DNA of 64,000 nucleotides. It comes from Pseudomonadota bacterium. GTDB lineage: Bacteria; Pseudomonadota; Alphaproteobacteria; Rhizobiales; Devosiaceae. The notes below the pieces were generated by a model that was not told the origin of the DNA, searched no databases, and saw only the letters and a list, made by a program, of their open reading frames with translations. Positions 43,139-51,194 of the stretch are shown here, in pieces; the stretch's first letter is position 1, and each line of letters starts with the position of its first letter. Position numbers and translations under genes: made by a program. The DNA lies in contig JAEWLC010000012.1 of NCBI GenBank assembly GCA_023393475.1, forward strand, positions 1 through 64,000, given 5' to 3'.

Positions 43139-43593
43139 GCGTTCTCGTCCAGCCACTTGCCCATCAGGTCGATGAGGTAGTTGGTGCCGGCCTCGCGCTG
43201 CGTGTAGTCGTCGAGCCCGTCGAGGAAGGCGCCATCTTCCTTGACCACCATGCGGGTGCCGCTGCCATCGGGGAAGAGCTCGATGGTGGCCAGCGAGACC
43301 GACATCCGCTTCCCGTTCACCGACATTTCGTAGGTGTAGACGATGCGGTTGTCGGGGACGATATCACGGTAGGTGACGTCGAAGATGTAGGTCTTGCCCT
43401 CCATCGCGCTTTCGTTGAACTCCCGGCCGCCGACGCGGAAATCCATGACGTCAGTCGGCTTGTCGGGATTGGGCGAGCCGAACCACTGGCGCTTGAATTC
43501 TGGGTTCGCCCAGGCCGAAAAGACCTTGGCCGGCGCGTGCTTGTAGCTGCGCTGTACGGTGAAGCTGCCATGGGCAATGGAACGGTCGGTCAT
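43135..43593 (-). CDS. SRPBCC/AHSA1 domain protein
   Basis: 152 aa. A START-like fold: FTVQRSYKHAPAKVFSAWAN at the N-terminus, then FRVGGREFNESAMEGKTY and a C-terminal helix (TQREAGTNYLIDLMGKWLDE). These AHSA1-type proteins bind hydrophobic ligands or help in stress and are often encoded next to an ArsR regulator, as here. Third gene of the operon. Confidence 0.87.
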   Translation of the reverse strand: MTDRSIAHGSFTVQRSYKHAPAKVFSAWANPEFKRQWFGSPNPDKPTDVMDFRVGGREFNESAMEGKTYIFDVTYRDIVPDNRIVYTYEMSVNGKRMSVSLATIELFPDGSGTRMVVKEDGAFLDGLDDYTQREAGTNYLIDLMGKWLDENA

Positions 43594-43615
43594 ATCGTTT
43601 TTCCTCTTCCTTGGA

Positions 43616-44197
43616 TCAATGCAGGACGTCGTATTCGAGATGCGTCACGTCGGGTGATGCGGCGACGGCGCGGGTGCGCCGGAGTTCGATCGCGGTGTCG
43701 CCGATATCGTCGAACAGGCGCTTGCCCCGGCAGAGCAGGACGCTCACCACCTGGATGTGAAGGGCATCGGCAAGGCCGGCACGGAGCACCTGCTGCGCTG
43801 TCTCGGCGCCCATGACGATGACGGACCTGTCGCCCGCGGCGTTGCGTGCGGAGGCGATGGCGGCGCGGACATCATCCACGAAATGGAAGCTGGCGCTCTT
43901 CATCTGGCGGTCCGGCTCGCTCCGATGCGTGAGGACGAAGGACGGCACCGGGAAGGGTGTGTCGCCCCAGTGCTGCAACCCGATATCGTAGGTACGGCGG
44001 CCCAGGACGACAGCGCCGACGGAGCTGCTGGTCACCTCGGCCATTGCCGCGTCGGCGGGGTGCTTTTCCCCCGAGGGCGGGAACATCCACTCGTGCAGCC
44101 GCTCGCCGCCGACGCCCATTGCGTTCTCCATGTCGATATCGGGCCCGGCCACGAACCCATCCAGCGACATGGAGAAGTTCAGCACCACTCGCGCCAC
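43616..44197 (-). CDS. Dihydrofolate-reductase-like (RibD C-terminal) protein
   Basis: 193 aa from GTG 44197 (AGAGGAGA upstream; GTG 44200 is also possible). The N-terminus RVVLNFSMSLDGFVAGPD and central VVLGRRTYDIG belong to the RibD-C/dihydrofolate reductase superfamily, as does VIVMGAETAQQVLRAGLADA. Such stand-alone proteins reduce pterin- or pyrimidine-like compounds with NADPH; no substrate is shown. Second gene of the operon. Confidence 0.85.
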   Translation of the reverse strand: MARVVLNFSMSLDGFVAGPDIDMENAMGVGGERLHEWMFPPSGEKHPADAAMAEVTSSSVGAVVLGRRTYDIGLQHWGDTPFPVPSFVLTHRSEPDRQMKSASFHFVDDVRAAIASARNAAGDRSVIVMGAETAQQVLRAGLADALHIQVVSVLLCRGKRLFDDIGDTAIELRRTRAVAASPDVTHLEYDVLH

Positions 44198-44282
44198 CAC
44201 ACGCTCTCCTCTTGGGCATGATTCATCGATCGCCGGACCGACTGGTCCGGGCAGTGCAATCGTCTGGTCTTCGTTCGTAGCG

Positions 44283-44636
44283 CTAGCTTGCGCCTTTATC
44301 CGGCTCGTCCGGCAGGGCATCGAGAAACGCACCCAGCCGGTCGAGCCGCCTCTCCCAGCCGATGCGCCGGTCGTTGATCCATTTCTCGGCGAGGCTGAGC
44401 GCCCCGGTGTCGATCGTGCAAGTGCGAACCCGCCCGACCTTCTGCGTCGTCACCAGTCCGCTTTGCTCGAGCACCTGCAGGTGCTGGACCACGGCCGGCA
44501 GGCTCATCTGGAACGGCGCCGCCAGTTCGCTGACCGACGCCGAGCCCTGGGTGAGCCGCTCGACCATCTTTCGCCGCGTAGGGTCGGCGAGAGCCTGGAA
44601 CATGAGATCGAGCGGTTCGGGCGATTGCTTAAGCAT
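44283..44636 (-). CDS. ArsR family transcriptional regulator
   Basis: 117 aa. HTH: MFQALADPTRRKMVERLTQG, ELAAPFQMSLPAVVQHLQVL (recognition helix) and the wing LVTTQKVGRVRTCTID. There is no Cys pair for metal, so it senses another signal. First gene of the operon with the DHFR-like, AHSA1-like and hydrolase genes. Its start codon lies inside a double CTTAAG site, so it probably represses itself. Confidence 0.9.
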   Translation of the reverse strand: MLKQSPEPLDLMFQALADPTRRKMVERLTQGSASVSELAAPFQMSLPAVVQHLQVLEQSGLVTTQKVGRVRTCTIDTGALSLAEKWINDRRIGWERRLDRLGAFLDALPDEPDKGAS

Positions 44637-44645
44637 GATCTTAAG
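44628..44645. promoter_or_regulatory. Double CTTAAG site at the ArsR start
   Basis: CTTAAG (44628-44633), six bases, CTTAAG (44640-44645). Each is a palindrome, and together they form a larger dyad covering the start codon at 44634-44636. A plausible autoregulatory operator. Confidence 0.5.
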
Positions 44646-44742
44646 TATAGCGCTGGCGCGCTTCTGTCAACCGCGGCTTGACGGTGGCGGCGCGAGCGGG
44701 TTTTGTCCGCCGCCTAGACAGGTTATCGGACTTAGGCACGAG

Positions 44743-45690
44743 ATGGGCGACGGCGTAGGCCTCCGGGTACTGGTCACCGGGGGAGCGGGTTTTCTGGGTA
44801 GCCACCTATGCGATCGCCTGATCGCCGCTGGACACGAGGTTGTCTGTCTCGACAACTTCTTCACCGGCAGCCGACGGAACATCGAGCACCTGGTCGGCCA
44901 CAGCCGCTTCAGCCTCGTGACCCACGATGTCACCGAGCCGGTCTCCATGCCGGTCGACCGCATCTTCAACCTCGCGTGCCCGGCATCACCGGTCCACTAC
45001 CAGCGCCATCCGGTGCAGACGATCAAGACTAGCGTACACGGCGCGATCAACCTGCTCGGTCTCGCGCAGAGCACGGGCGCCCGAATCCTGCAGGCTTCGA
45101 CGAGTGAGGTCTATGGCGATCCGGAGGTGCATCCCCAGCCGGAGAGCTACTGGGGACGGGTCAACCCGACGGGGCCGCGAGCCTGCTACGACGAGGGCAA
45201 GCGCAGCGCCGAGACGCTATTCTTCGATTATCACCGGCAACTCGGCGTCGACATCAAGGTGGTCCGGATCTTCAACACCTACGGGCCGCGCATGCACCCC
45301 GACGATGGCCGGGTGGTCTCCAACTTCATCGTGCGGGCCCTGCAGGACAAGCCGCTAATGATCCAGGGTACCGGCGAGCAGACACGCAGCTTCTGCTATG
45401 TGGACGACCTGGTGGAGGGGCTGATGCGGATGATGGACACCGGCCCCGAGTTCACCGGACCGGTCAACGTCGGCAACCCCGGTGAGTTCACGATCCGCCG
45501 ACTCGCCGAGCTTGTGATCGCAAGGACCGGCAGCCGCTCCGATATCCAGTTTCAGCCGGCGGCCGAGGACGATCCGCGCCAGCGCCAGCCTGACATTTCG
45601 CTGGCGCGCGAACAGCTGCACTGGTCGCCGACGGTGCAGCTCGAGGAAGGCATCGATCGTACGATCGAGTATTTCCGCGGCGTGCTCTAA
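44743..45690 (+). CDS. UDP-glucuronate decarboxylase-type epimerase (UXS)
   Basis: 315 aa from ATG 44743. Short-chain dehydrogenase fold: NAD site VLVTGGAGFLGSHLCD, Ser in ILQASTSEVYGDP, catalytic Tyr/Lys in ACYDEGKRSAETL, and VRIFNTYGPRMHPDDGRVVS. This is the UXS/UDP-xylose synthase group, which makes UDP-xylose for polysaccharides. No other xylose gene is next to it, and it could act on another UDP-sugar. The stop is 3 bases from the convergent enolase-type gene. Confidence 0.88.
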   Translation: MGDGVGLRVLVTGGAGFLGSHLCDRLIAAGHEVVCLDNFFTGSRRNIEHLVGHSRFSLVTHDVTEPVSMPVDRIFNLACPASPVHYQRHPVQTIKTSVHGAINLLGLAQSTGARILQASTSEVYGDPEVHPQPESYWGRVNPTGPRACYDEGKRSAETLFFDYHRQLGVDIKVVRIFNTYGPRMHPDDGRVVSNFIVRALQDKPLMIQGTGEQTRSFCYVDDLVEGLMRMMDTGPEFTGPVNVGNPGEFTIRRLAELVIARTGSRSDIQFQPAAEDDPRQRQPDISLAREQLHWSPTVQLEEGIDRTIEYFRGVL

Positions 45691-45693
45691 GGA

Positions 45694-46878
45694 TCAGCCC
45701 CAGATCGGCTCGCCTTTGAAGCGATGGCTTTCGAGCCAGTCGAGGTCGAGGTCGACACCGAGGCCTGGAGCGGTCGAGATCGCCATCTTGCCGTCCGTGA
45801 TCTTGAGCGGGTTCTCACTGGCCCAGCGCAGCGACGTGGCGCCCCGGGTGCACTCGATGCGGGGGCAGTTGAACACGGCGGCTGCCAGTTGCTGGCTCGC
45901 GGCGTTGAGCAACAGGCCGCTGACATTGTGCAGCGTGATCGGCGTGCGATAGAGCGAGGCCAGGTCGGCAATCGCCTTGGTGCCGGTGATCCCGCCGGAA
46001 TTGACGATATCGGGCTGCAGGCAATCGACGCTCTGGTGCTGCAGGAAGGGCAGGGCCTGTTCGGGCAGTTCGATGTTCTCGCCGGTCATGATCGGGATGC
46101 GCGTCGTCTTGCGCAGCGCGGCCCAGTTCTCGGAATAGCCGGGCTGCAGCGGGTCCTCGAGGTAGATCGGATGGATGGCTTCGACCGCCTCGGCGACCGA
46201 GATGGCGCTCGGCGCGTCGAGCTCGTTGTGGCAGTGGACGATGATGTCGATGTCCTCGCCCAGGTGCTCGCGGGCGAGTTCGTACGAGCGCCGGATCTTG
46301 CGGATGTCGCCGGGCGACAGGCTGGGGACGTATTCCTGCATCTCGATGCCGATGGCGTCGTGGATATCGACCTTGAAGGTTCTGAAGCCGTGCCTGTCGG
46401 ACTTGAGGTCCGCTGCCGCGTCGCGCCAGGCGCCGGGATCGGTGAGGTCGAAATGCGGGCAGTGCGAATACAGCTCGATCTCGCTGCGGAAGCCGCCGCC
46501 GAGCAGCTTATGCACCGGCTGGCCGAGCAGCTTTCCGGCGAGGTCCCAGAGCGCCATGTCGATGCCGGAGCAGACCATCATGTGCGCCGGGCGCTGGCGG
46601 TAGGCGTAGAACATGTTGTGGTAGTGGACGCCGATATCGAGCGGGTCCTTGCCGACCAGCTGCAGGTGCGGCAGGCGCGCGCCACCCTTGCCGTGGGTCA
46701 GAATGGAGGCGCGCACCAGATCGCCGTCGAGATCGCCGCATTCGCCATAGCCGGAAATGCCGGCGTCGGTATCGAGGCGGATGAGGCAGAAGCCGCTGTC
46801 GAGGCGCATCGCCTTGATGTCGGTGATCGTTGCCTGGCCCCGATCGCCGGGGGACAGGTGCTGCGTGGTCTGCGCCAT
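45694..46878 (-). CDS. Mandelate racemase/enolase superfamily enzyme
   Basis: 394 aa with a GGGAGAAA ribosome site. N-terminal capping domain (about 14-130, ISGYGECGDLDG) and C-terminal barrel. Barrel strands show FRTFKVDIHDAIG, then IDIIVHCHNELDAPSA, IYLEDPLQP and IMTGENIELP. The three metal ligands would be in the last three; the first, usually Asp, is H/N here (VHCHNE), as in some sugar-acid dehydratase groups. Likely a sugar-acid dehydratase, substrate unknown. Confidence 0.85.
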   Translation of the reverse strand: MAQTTQHLSPGDRGQATITDIKAMRLDSGFCLIRLDTDAGISGYGECGDLDGDLVRASILTHGKGGARLPHLQLVGKDPLDIGVHYHNMFYAYRQRPAHMMVCSGIDMALWDLAGKLLGQPVHKLLGGGFRSEIELYSHCPHFDLTDPGAWRDAAADLKSDRHGFRTFKVDIHDAIGIEMQEYVPSLSPGDIRKIRRSYELAREHLGEDIDIIVHCHNELDAPSAISVAEAVEAIHPIYLEDPLQPGYSENWAALRKTTRIPIMTGENIELPEQALPFLQHQSVDCLQPDIVNSGGITGTKAIADLASLYRTPITLHNVSGLLLNAASQQLAAAVFNCPRIECTRGATSLRWASENPLKITDGKMAISTAPGLGVDLDLDWLESHRFKGEPIWG

Positions 46879-46930
46879 GTGATTTCTCCCTTTGCCGGAG
46901 CTATAGCGTCCGGTTCAGGGGAGCGAAACC

Positions 46931-47761
46931 TCACTGGCGGGAGAGACTTACGGCATCCACCGTCCATTCCTGCGCCGGGCTGTTGTCGAGCCGTTCGACG
47001 GTGACGGTCTTCGGCGGTCCGCTCAACTGGCCGAAATAGGTTGCGAACGCCGTATCGGCCGCATCGCGACCGACCCCGATCTTGATGATGCCGTCGATCG
47101 GGCAGAGGCGGGTCGCATCGAAGAGGTACCACCGGCCGCCGAGATAGGCCTCGAACACAGCGTGGAAATCCTGCGGCGTGAGTTCGAGGGCGTAAGCCGA
47201 GACGAACCGGGCCGGGATGCCGACCGCGCGCGTCAGGGTGATGCCGAGATGGGCGAAGTCGCGGCACACGCCGGCGCGCAGGGTGAAGGTATCATGGGCC
47301 GAAGTGCTGCTGTCGCTCGAGCCTTCGAGATAGTCGACATTCTCGAAGATCCAGTTGCAGATCGCCTGCACTTTCTCGTGGCCGCTCGCGATGTCGCCGA
47401 ACTGCCGCCAGGCGAAGCGGGCGAGTTGGTCGGAGGGACAGTAGCGGCTGGCATAGAGGTGCGGGATGACGTCGAAGGGCAGGGTGGCCACCGGCGTTTC
47501 CGCGATCACGCCGGGGTCGGCGATGTGGACCGAATGGGTATCGACCACCGCCCTGTAGCTGAAGTCGTGGGTGCCGGGCGGCAGGACCACACGGCGATAG
47601 CGGTTCCCCGTCTCGGGCACCTCGTGGACGTCGCCGGACGGACCGGAGAAGCTGTCCTCGAGCAGGCTCTGCCCGCTGGAGCGCTGCGCCTCGATGTTGA
47701 GGAGCAGCGTCGTCTCGGTGATCGCTTCGTATTGCAGTTCGCAGCCTACTGAAAATCGCAT
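46931..47761 (-). CDS. Transglutaminase-like cysteine protease family protein
   Basis: 276 aa from ATG 47761. The N-terminal Bact_transglu_N domain (1-120) is followed by the papain-like core: Cys in LRAGVCRDFAHLGITLTRAV (near 163), His in DFHAVFEAYL (near 200) and Asp in WYLFDATRLCP (near 215). Cytoplasmic by lack of signal. It is divergent from a second member at 47870; both could act on the same peptide or on a modified amino group. Substrates unknown. Confidence 0.85.
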   Translation of the reverse strand: MRFSVGCELQYEAITETTLLLNIEAQRSSGQSLLEDSFSGPSGDVHEVPETGNRYRRVVLPPGTHDFSYRAVVDTHSVHIADPGVIAETPVATLPFDVIPHLYASRYCPSDQLARFAWRQFGDIASGHEKVQAICNWIFENVDYLEGSSDSSTSAHDTFTLRAGVCRDFAHLGITLTRAVGIPARFVSAYALELTPQDFHAVFEAYLGGRWYLFDATRLCPIDGIIKIGVGRDAADTAFATYFGQLSGPPKTVTVERLDNSPAQEWTVDAVSLSRQ

Positions 47762-47869
47762 CGTCCACCCCGCGTGATGGCGCTCAATTCGGAAGCTGGG
47801 CAGAGAGTTCCGGAACCCGAACGCAAGTCTGCGACTTTCGTTTGCACACAGACGAGTGCCAGCAGCGTC

Positions 47870-48847
47870 ATGACAGTCCTCGCGGTCCGCCACGTAACCA
47901 CCTATCGATACACGCGCCCCGTTCGGTTCGGCGAGCATCGGATCATGTTCCGGCCGCGCGACAGCAACGATCAACGGCTGCTTGCGGCGACGATCGAGAC
48001 CTCGCCGAAAGCCGAGATCCGCTGGATGCATGATGTGTTCGGCAACGGCGTAACGCTGGCGACCATCAAGGGCGAGGCCGACACACTGCGGTTCGAGACC
48101 AACATCGCGCTCGACCACACCCCGGAAATGGTGCCGCGCTTCCGCACCGAGGAACGCGCCAAGCTCTGGCCCTTCGAGTACGACGCCGAAACCCTGCCGG
48201 ACCTCGCCGCCTACATGCGCCCGCACCACCCCACGCCGGAGGTGGACGCCTTCGCGCGGAAGTTCACGCGCTCCGGGCTCGAGACCGAAACCGGCCACCT
48301 GCTGATGACCATGACCATGGGCATTCGCGAGAGCCTGAAATACAGCCGCCGGACCGACCCCGGCACGCAACTGCCGATACAGACGCTGACCACCGGAACC
48401 GGCACCTGCCGCGACTACACTCTGCTGATGATGGAGGCCTGTCGTGCCCTCGGCTTCGCGGCGCGCTTCGTCACCGGCTACATCTACGTCCCCGCCCGCG
48501 ACAGGCCGGGAGCCAAGCGCGGCGGCGGAGCGACCCATGCCTGGGTGCAGGTCTTCCTGCCCGGCGCCGGGTGGGTGGAGTTCGATCCCACCAACGGCAT
48601 CGTCGGCTCGAAGGACCTGATCCGGGTCGGCGTGGCGCGCGAACCCCGGCAGGCGAGGCCGCTGAGCGGCAGCTTCGTCGGCAGCCGCGATGACTATCTC
48701 GGCATGCAGGTCGAGGTGGAAGTCTCCGCCGACAATGGCCTGGCACGCGCCACCGCCGAGGCGACCGCGGCCGGACGACGCCTGCGCCGCGCCACCGCCG
48801 CAAATGTCGAGCGCGGCGCCCAGCAGCGCGCCCGGGACACCTACTAA
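47870..48847 (+). CDS. Transglutaminase-like protein 2
   Basis: 325 aa from ATG 47870. N-terminal Bact_transglu_N domain, then the core: Cys in TGTCRDYTLLMMEACRALG, His in ATHAWVQVFLPG and Asp in WVEFDPTNGIVG. It ends in a basic, Ala-rich tail. Such genes often sit beside a circularly permuted ATP-grasp and alpha-E protein; those are absent here. Divergent from the first transglutaminase, so they share a promoter region. Confidence 0.87.
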   Translation: MTVLAVRHVTTYRYTRPVRFGEHRIMFRPRDSNDQRLLAATIETSPKAEIRWMHDVFGNGVTLATIKGEADTLRFETNIALDHTPEMVPRFRTEERAKLWPFEYDAETLPDLAAYMRPHHPTPEVDAFARKFTRSGLETETGHLLMTMTMGIRESLKYSRRTDPGTQLPIQTLTTGTGTCRDYTLLMMEACRALGFAARFVTGYIYVPARDRPGAKRGGGATHAWVQVFLPGAGWVEFDPTNGIVGSKDLIRVGVAREPRQARPLSGSFVGSRDDYLGMQVEVEVSADNGLARATAEATAAGRRLRRATAANVERGAQQRARDTY

Positions 48848-48916
48848 CCCATTCGCCGGATTGCGCTTTGAACTGGGCGCGCTACACCTCTCCGCCAACC
48901 AACGAGGGAGGAAATC

Positions 48917-49900
48917 ATGGCCGGCAAGGTACGGTGGGGAATTCTGGGTACGGGCTGGATCGCCGATCTTCAGGTCAAGGATCTGCAGATGCACGGCCAT
49001 GCGGTGACCGCCGTCGGGTCGCGTTCGCAGGCCGGCGCCGATGCCTTTGCGGGGCGCTTCGGCATCGGCAGGGCCCACGGCAGCTACGAGGCGCTCTGCG
49101 CTGACCCCGAGGTCGATGCGATCTATGTCGCGACGCCCCATCCCATGCACCACGCCAACACCCTGCTGGCGCTGCAGAACGGCAAGCATGCGCTGGTCGA
49201 AAAGGCCTTCACCGTGAACGCCCACGAGGCGCAGGAACTCGCCGACCTGGCCGCGGCCAAGGGGCTCGTTGTGCTGGAGGCCATGTGGACCCGCTACCTG
49301 CCGCACATGGTGAGGATCCGCGAGATCGTGCGGTCGGGCGTCCTGGGCGAAATCCGCTCGGTGGTGGCCGACCATACGCAGGACCTGCCCGACGACCCGA
49401 AGCACCGCCTGAACGCGCTCGAACTCGGCGGCGGCGCGCTGCTCGATCTCGGCATCTATCCGATCTCGTTCACCTTCGACGTGCTGGGCAAGCCGCAGGA
49501 TATCGTCGCGCGGGCGCGGATGAAGGAAACTGGCGCCGACGGCACGGTCGCGACGCTCTTCACCTATGCCAGCGGCGCCATCGCCTCGACGATCTCGGCC
49601 AGCGATACGGCCGGGCGCAACGTCGCGACCATCCACGGCACCGAAGGCCGGATCGAGATCGACAAGGTCTGGTATTCGCCGACCAGCTTCCGCCGCTATG
49701 ACGCCAAGAACGAGGTGGTCGAGGACTACCGCTCCGAGGTCAAAGGCCGCGGCATGCAGTATCAGGCCGCCGAGCTGGAGCGCCTCGTTGCCGAGGACAA
49801 GACCGCCGGCGAGATCCTGTCGCCCACAGAGAGCGTCGCCATCATGGCCTGCATGGACGAGGTCCGCCGCCAGATCGGGCTGAAGTACCCGACCGAGTAG
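48917..49900 (+). CDS. Gfo/Idh/MocA family oxidoreductase
   Basis: 327 aa with a GAGGGAGG ribosome site. N-terminal Rossmann fold (WGILGTGWIADLQVKDL, then AIYVATPHPMHHANTLLAL) and the lysine of HALVEKAFTVN near 96, then the C-terminal domain (LGGGALLDLGIYPISF). Cytoplasmic NAD(P)-dependent oxidation of a sugar, cyclitol or dihydrodiol. The dimeric dihydrodiol dehydrogenase type is likely by the HALVEKAFT motif, but the substrate is unknown. Confidence 0.88.
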   Translation: MAGKVRWGILGTGWIADLQVKDLQMHGHAVTAVGSRSQAGADAFAGRFGIGRAHGSYEALCADPEVDAIYVATPHPMHHANTLLALQNGKHALVEKAFTVNAHEAQELADLAAAKGLVVLEAMWTRYLPHMVRIREIVRSGVLGEIRSVVADHTQDLPDDPKHRLNALELGGGALLDLGIYPISFTFDVLGKPQDIVARARMKETGADGTVATLFTYASGAIASTISASDTAGRNVATIHGTEGRIEIDKVWYSPTSFRRYDAKNEVVEDYRSEVKGRGMQYQAAELERLVAEDKTAGEILSPTESVAIMACMDEVRRQIGLKYPTE

Positions 49901-49962
49901 GTCGCTGGACTTGGGCGCGACGCTGACCTAGCGTTGCGCCTTTCCTCGGACGGGGGCGGCCC

Positions 49963-50985
49963 CTGACTGCCACAGAGCGCATTGCGTGGCTCGATGTAGC
50001 CAAGGGCCTGTCCATTGTCTGCGTCGTGATGTTCCACGCGCACCTGACCGCCTATTCGCTCGGCTTCCGCCCGCTGCTCACCGGGCCGATCAACGTCGCC
50101 CTGCAGCCCATCCGCATGCCGCTGTTCTTCGCCATTTCGGGCATCCTCGCGGCGCGCTCGCTGTCGCGCCCCTGGCCGGAACTGCTGCGCAACAGGGTGT
50201 GGGTCTTTGTCTACATCTTCGCGCTCTGGGGCTTCATCCGCTGGCTGTTCTTCGGACAGGTGCTCGAGAACGTGCGCGCGCCGGAAGAGGGCGACGACTG
50301 GATCCAGTTGCTCACCATGTGGGTGATGCCCTCGAGTTCGCTCTGGTACATCTGGGCCCTGGCCATCTTCTACGTCGTCGCCAAGGCCCTGAATCGCCAC
50401 AAGGCGGTCGCGCTGGTCGTGACGTTCATGCTCGCCTGCCTGACCTGGGGCGCGGTCATTCCGCCGAGCCTCACGACCTACCAAATCTCGGTCTATCTCG
50501 TGTTCTTCCTCGCCGGCGCCTGGTACGGCCCGCAACTGCTGGCCTGGCTCCCGTCGCGGCCCTGGGCGATCGGGCTCCCGGCGCTGGCAGCGTTCCTGCT
50601 GCTCGAATTCGTGGCGCTGCCGGCGCTCGATACGGGGCTGGCGGACGGAGTTCTGCGCGCGCTGGAATCGGTGCTGGGCCTCGTTGTCGGTGGCGCGGTG
50701 GCGGTGCTGCTCTCTCGCTTGCCGCCGGTGCGCGATGTGCTCGCCATCATCGGCCGCCATACGCTCTCGGTCTACGTTACCCACGGCCTCGTCATCGCGG
50801 TGGTGGCGCAGGCGCTCGTCGGCTTCGCCGGGACAGAGCCCTGGCGCTACCTGATCGTGCCGCTGCTGGTGATTGTGTCGGTCGCCGCCTCGCTGGCGCT
50901 CGAAGCAGCAAGCCGGCGTTTCGGCTTCCCCTGGCTCTACCAGGCACCCGCCTTGCCCGCGGCGCAACGGACCGTGACGCCCTGA
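49963..50985 (+). CDS. Acyltransferase 3 family membrane protein
   Basis: 340 aa if it starts at CTG 49963. There is no ATG, GTG or TTG in frame before GTG 50026, yet the conserved first helix (ERIAWLDVAKGLSIVCVVMF with catalytic-type His in MFHAHL) begins upstream of 50026. The CTG start gives LTATERIAW, like homologues. About ten membrane helices, as in O-acetyltransferases that modify sugars or lipids. The last backbone gene before the integrative element. Confidence 0.78.
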   Translation: MTATERIAWLDVAKGLSIVCVVMFHAHLTAYSLGFRPLLTGPINVALQPIRMPLFFAISGILAARSLSRPWPELLRNRVWVFVYIFALWGFIRWLFFGQVLENVRAPEEGDDWIQLLTMWVMPSSSLWYIWALAIFYVVAKALNRHKAVALVVTFMLACLTWGAVIPPSLTTYQISVYLVFFLAGAWYGPQLLAWLPSRPWAIGLPALAAFLLLEFVALPALDTGLADGVLRALESVLGLVVGGAVAVLLSRLPPVRDVLAIIGRHTLSVYVTHGLVIAVVAQALVGFAGTEPWRYLIVPLLVIVSVAASLALEAASRRFGFPWLYQAPALPAAQRTVTP

Positions 50986-51013
50986 CGGGCCGGCAGCTAG
51001 CAATTGCGGAGAT

Positions 51014-51059
51014 TGGCGCGCCCTAGGGGAATCGAACCCCTGTTCCCGCCGTGAGAGGG
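51014..51059 (-). other. 3' half of tRNA-Glu(CTC): attachment site
   Basis: On the minus strand this reads anticodon loop CTCTCAC, stem ..GGCGGG, T arm GGGGTTCGATTCCCC, acceptor AGGGCGC and CCA (TGG at 51014-51016). The matching 5' half does not follow: the sequence past GAGAGGG leaves the tRNA. An integrase gene begins 135 bases further. This is the displaced 3' end of the tRNA left after integration; an intact copy is expected at the other end of the element. Confidence 0.85.
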
Positions 51060-51194
51060 ATGTCCGGAAGTCTGGCCGTGTAAGGCGGTGTACGCCAAGA
51101 GCCCAGGAATCACTGGCATGGTCGCGAATGTGTCGGACCTTGTCAAACCCTGTTAGCCCGCTTATTTTGGGGAGAACGTTGGGGAGATTTGGGT

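Noticed and set aside
46931..49636. A 901-residue open frame on the minus strand
   Set aside because: Only its last 276 residues are the transglutaminase; the rest is the antisense of the second transglutaminase and the oxidoreductase.
51014..51059. Functional tRNA-Glu
   Set aside because: Only the anticodon loop to CCA is present; the D arm and 5' acceptor strand do not follow.
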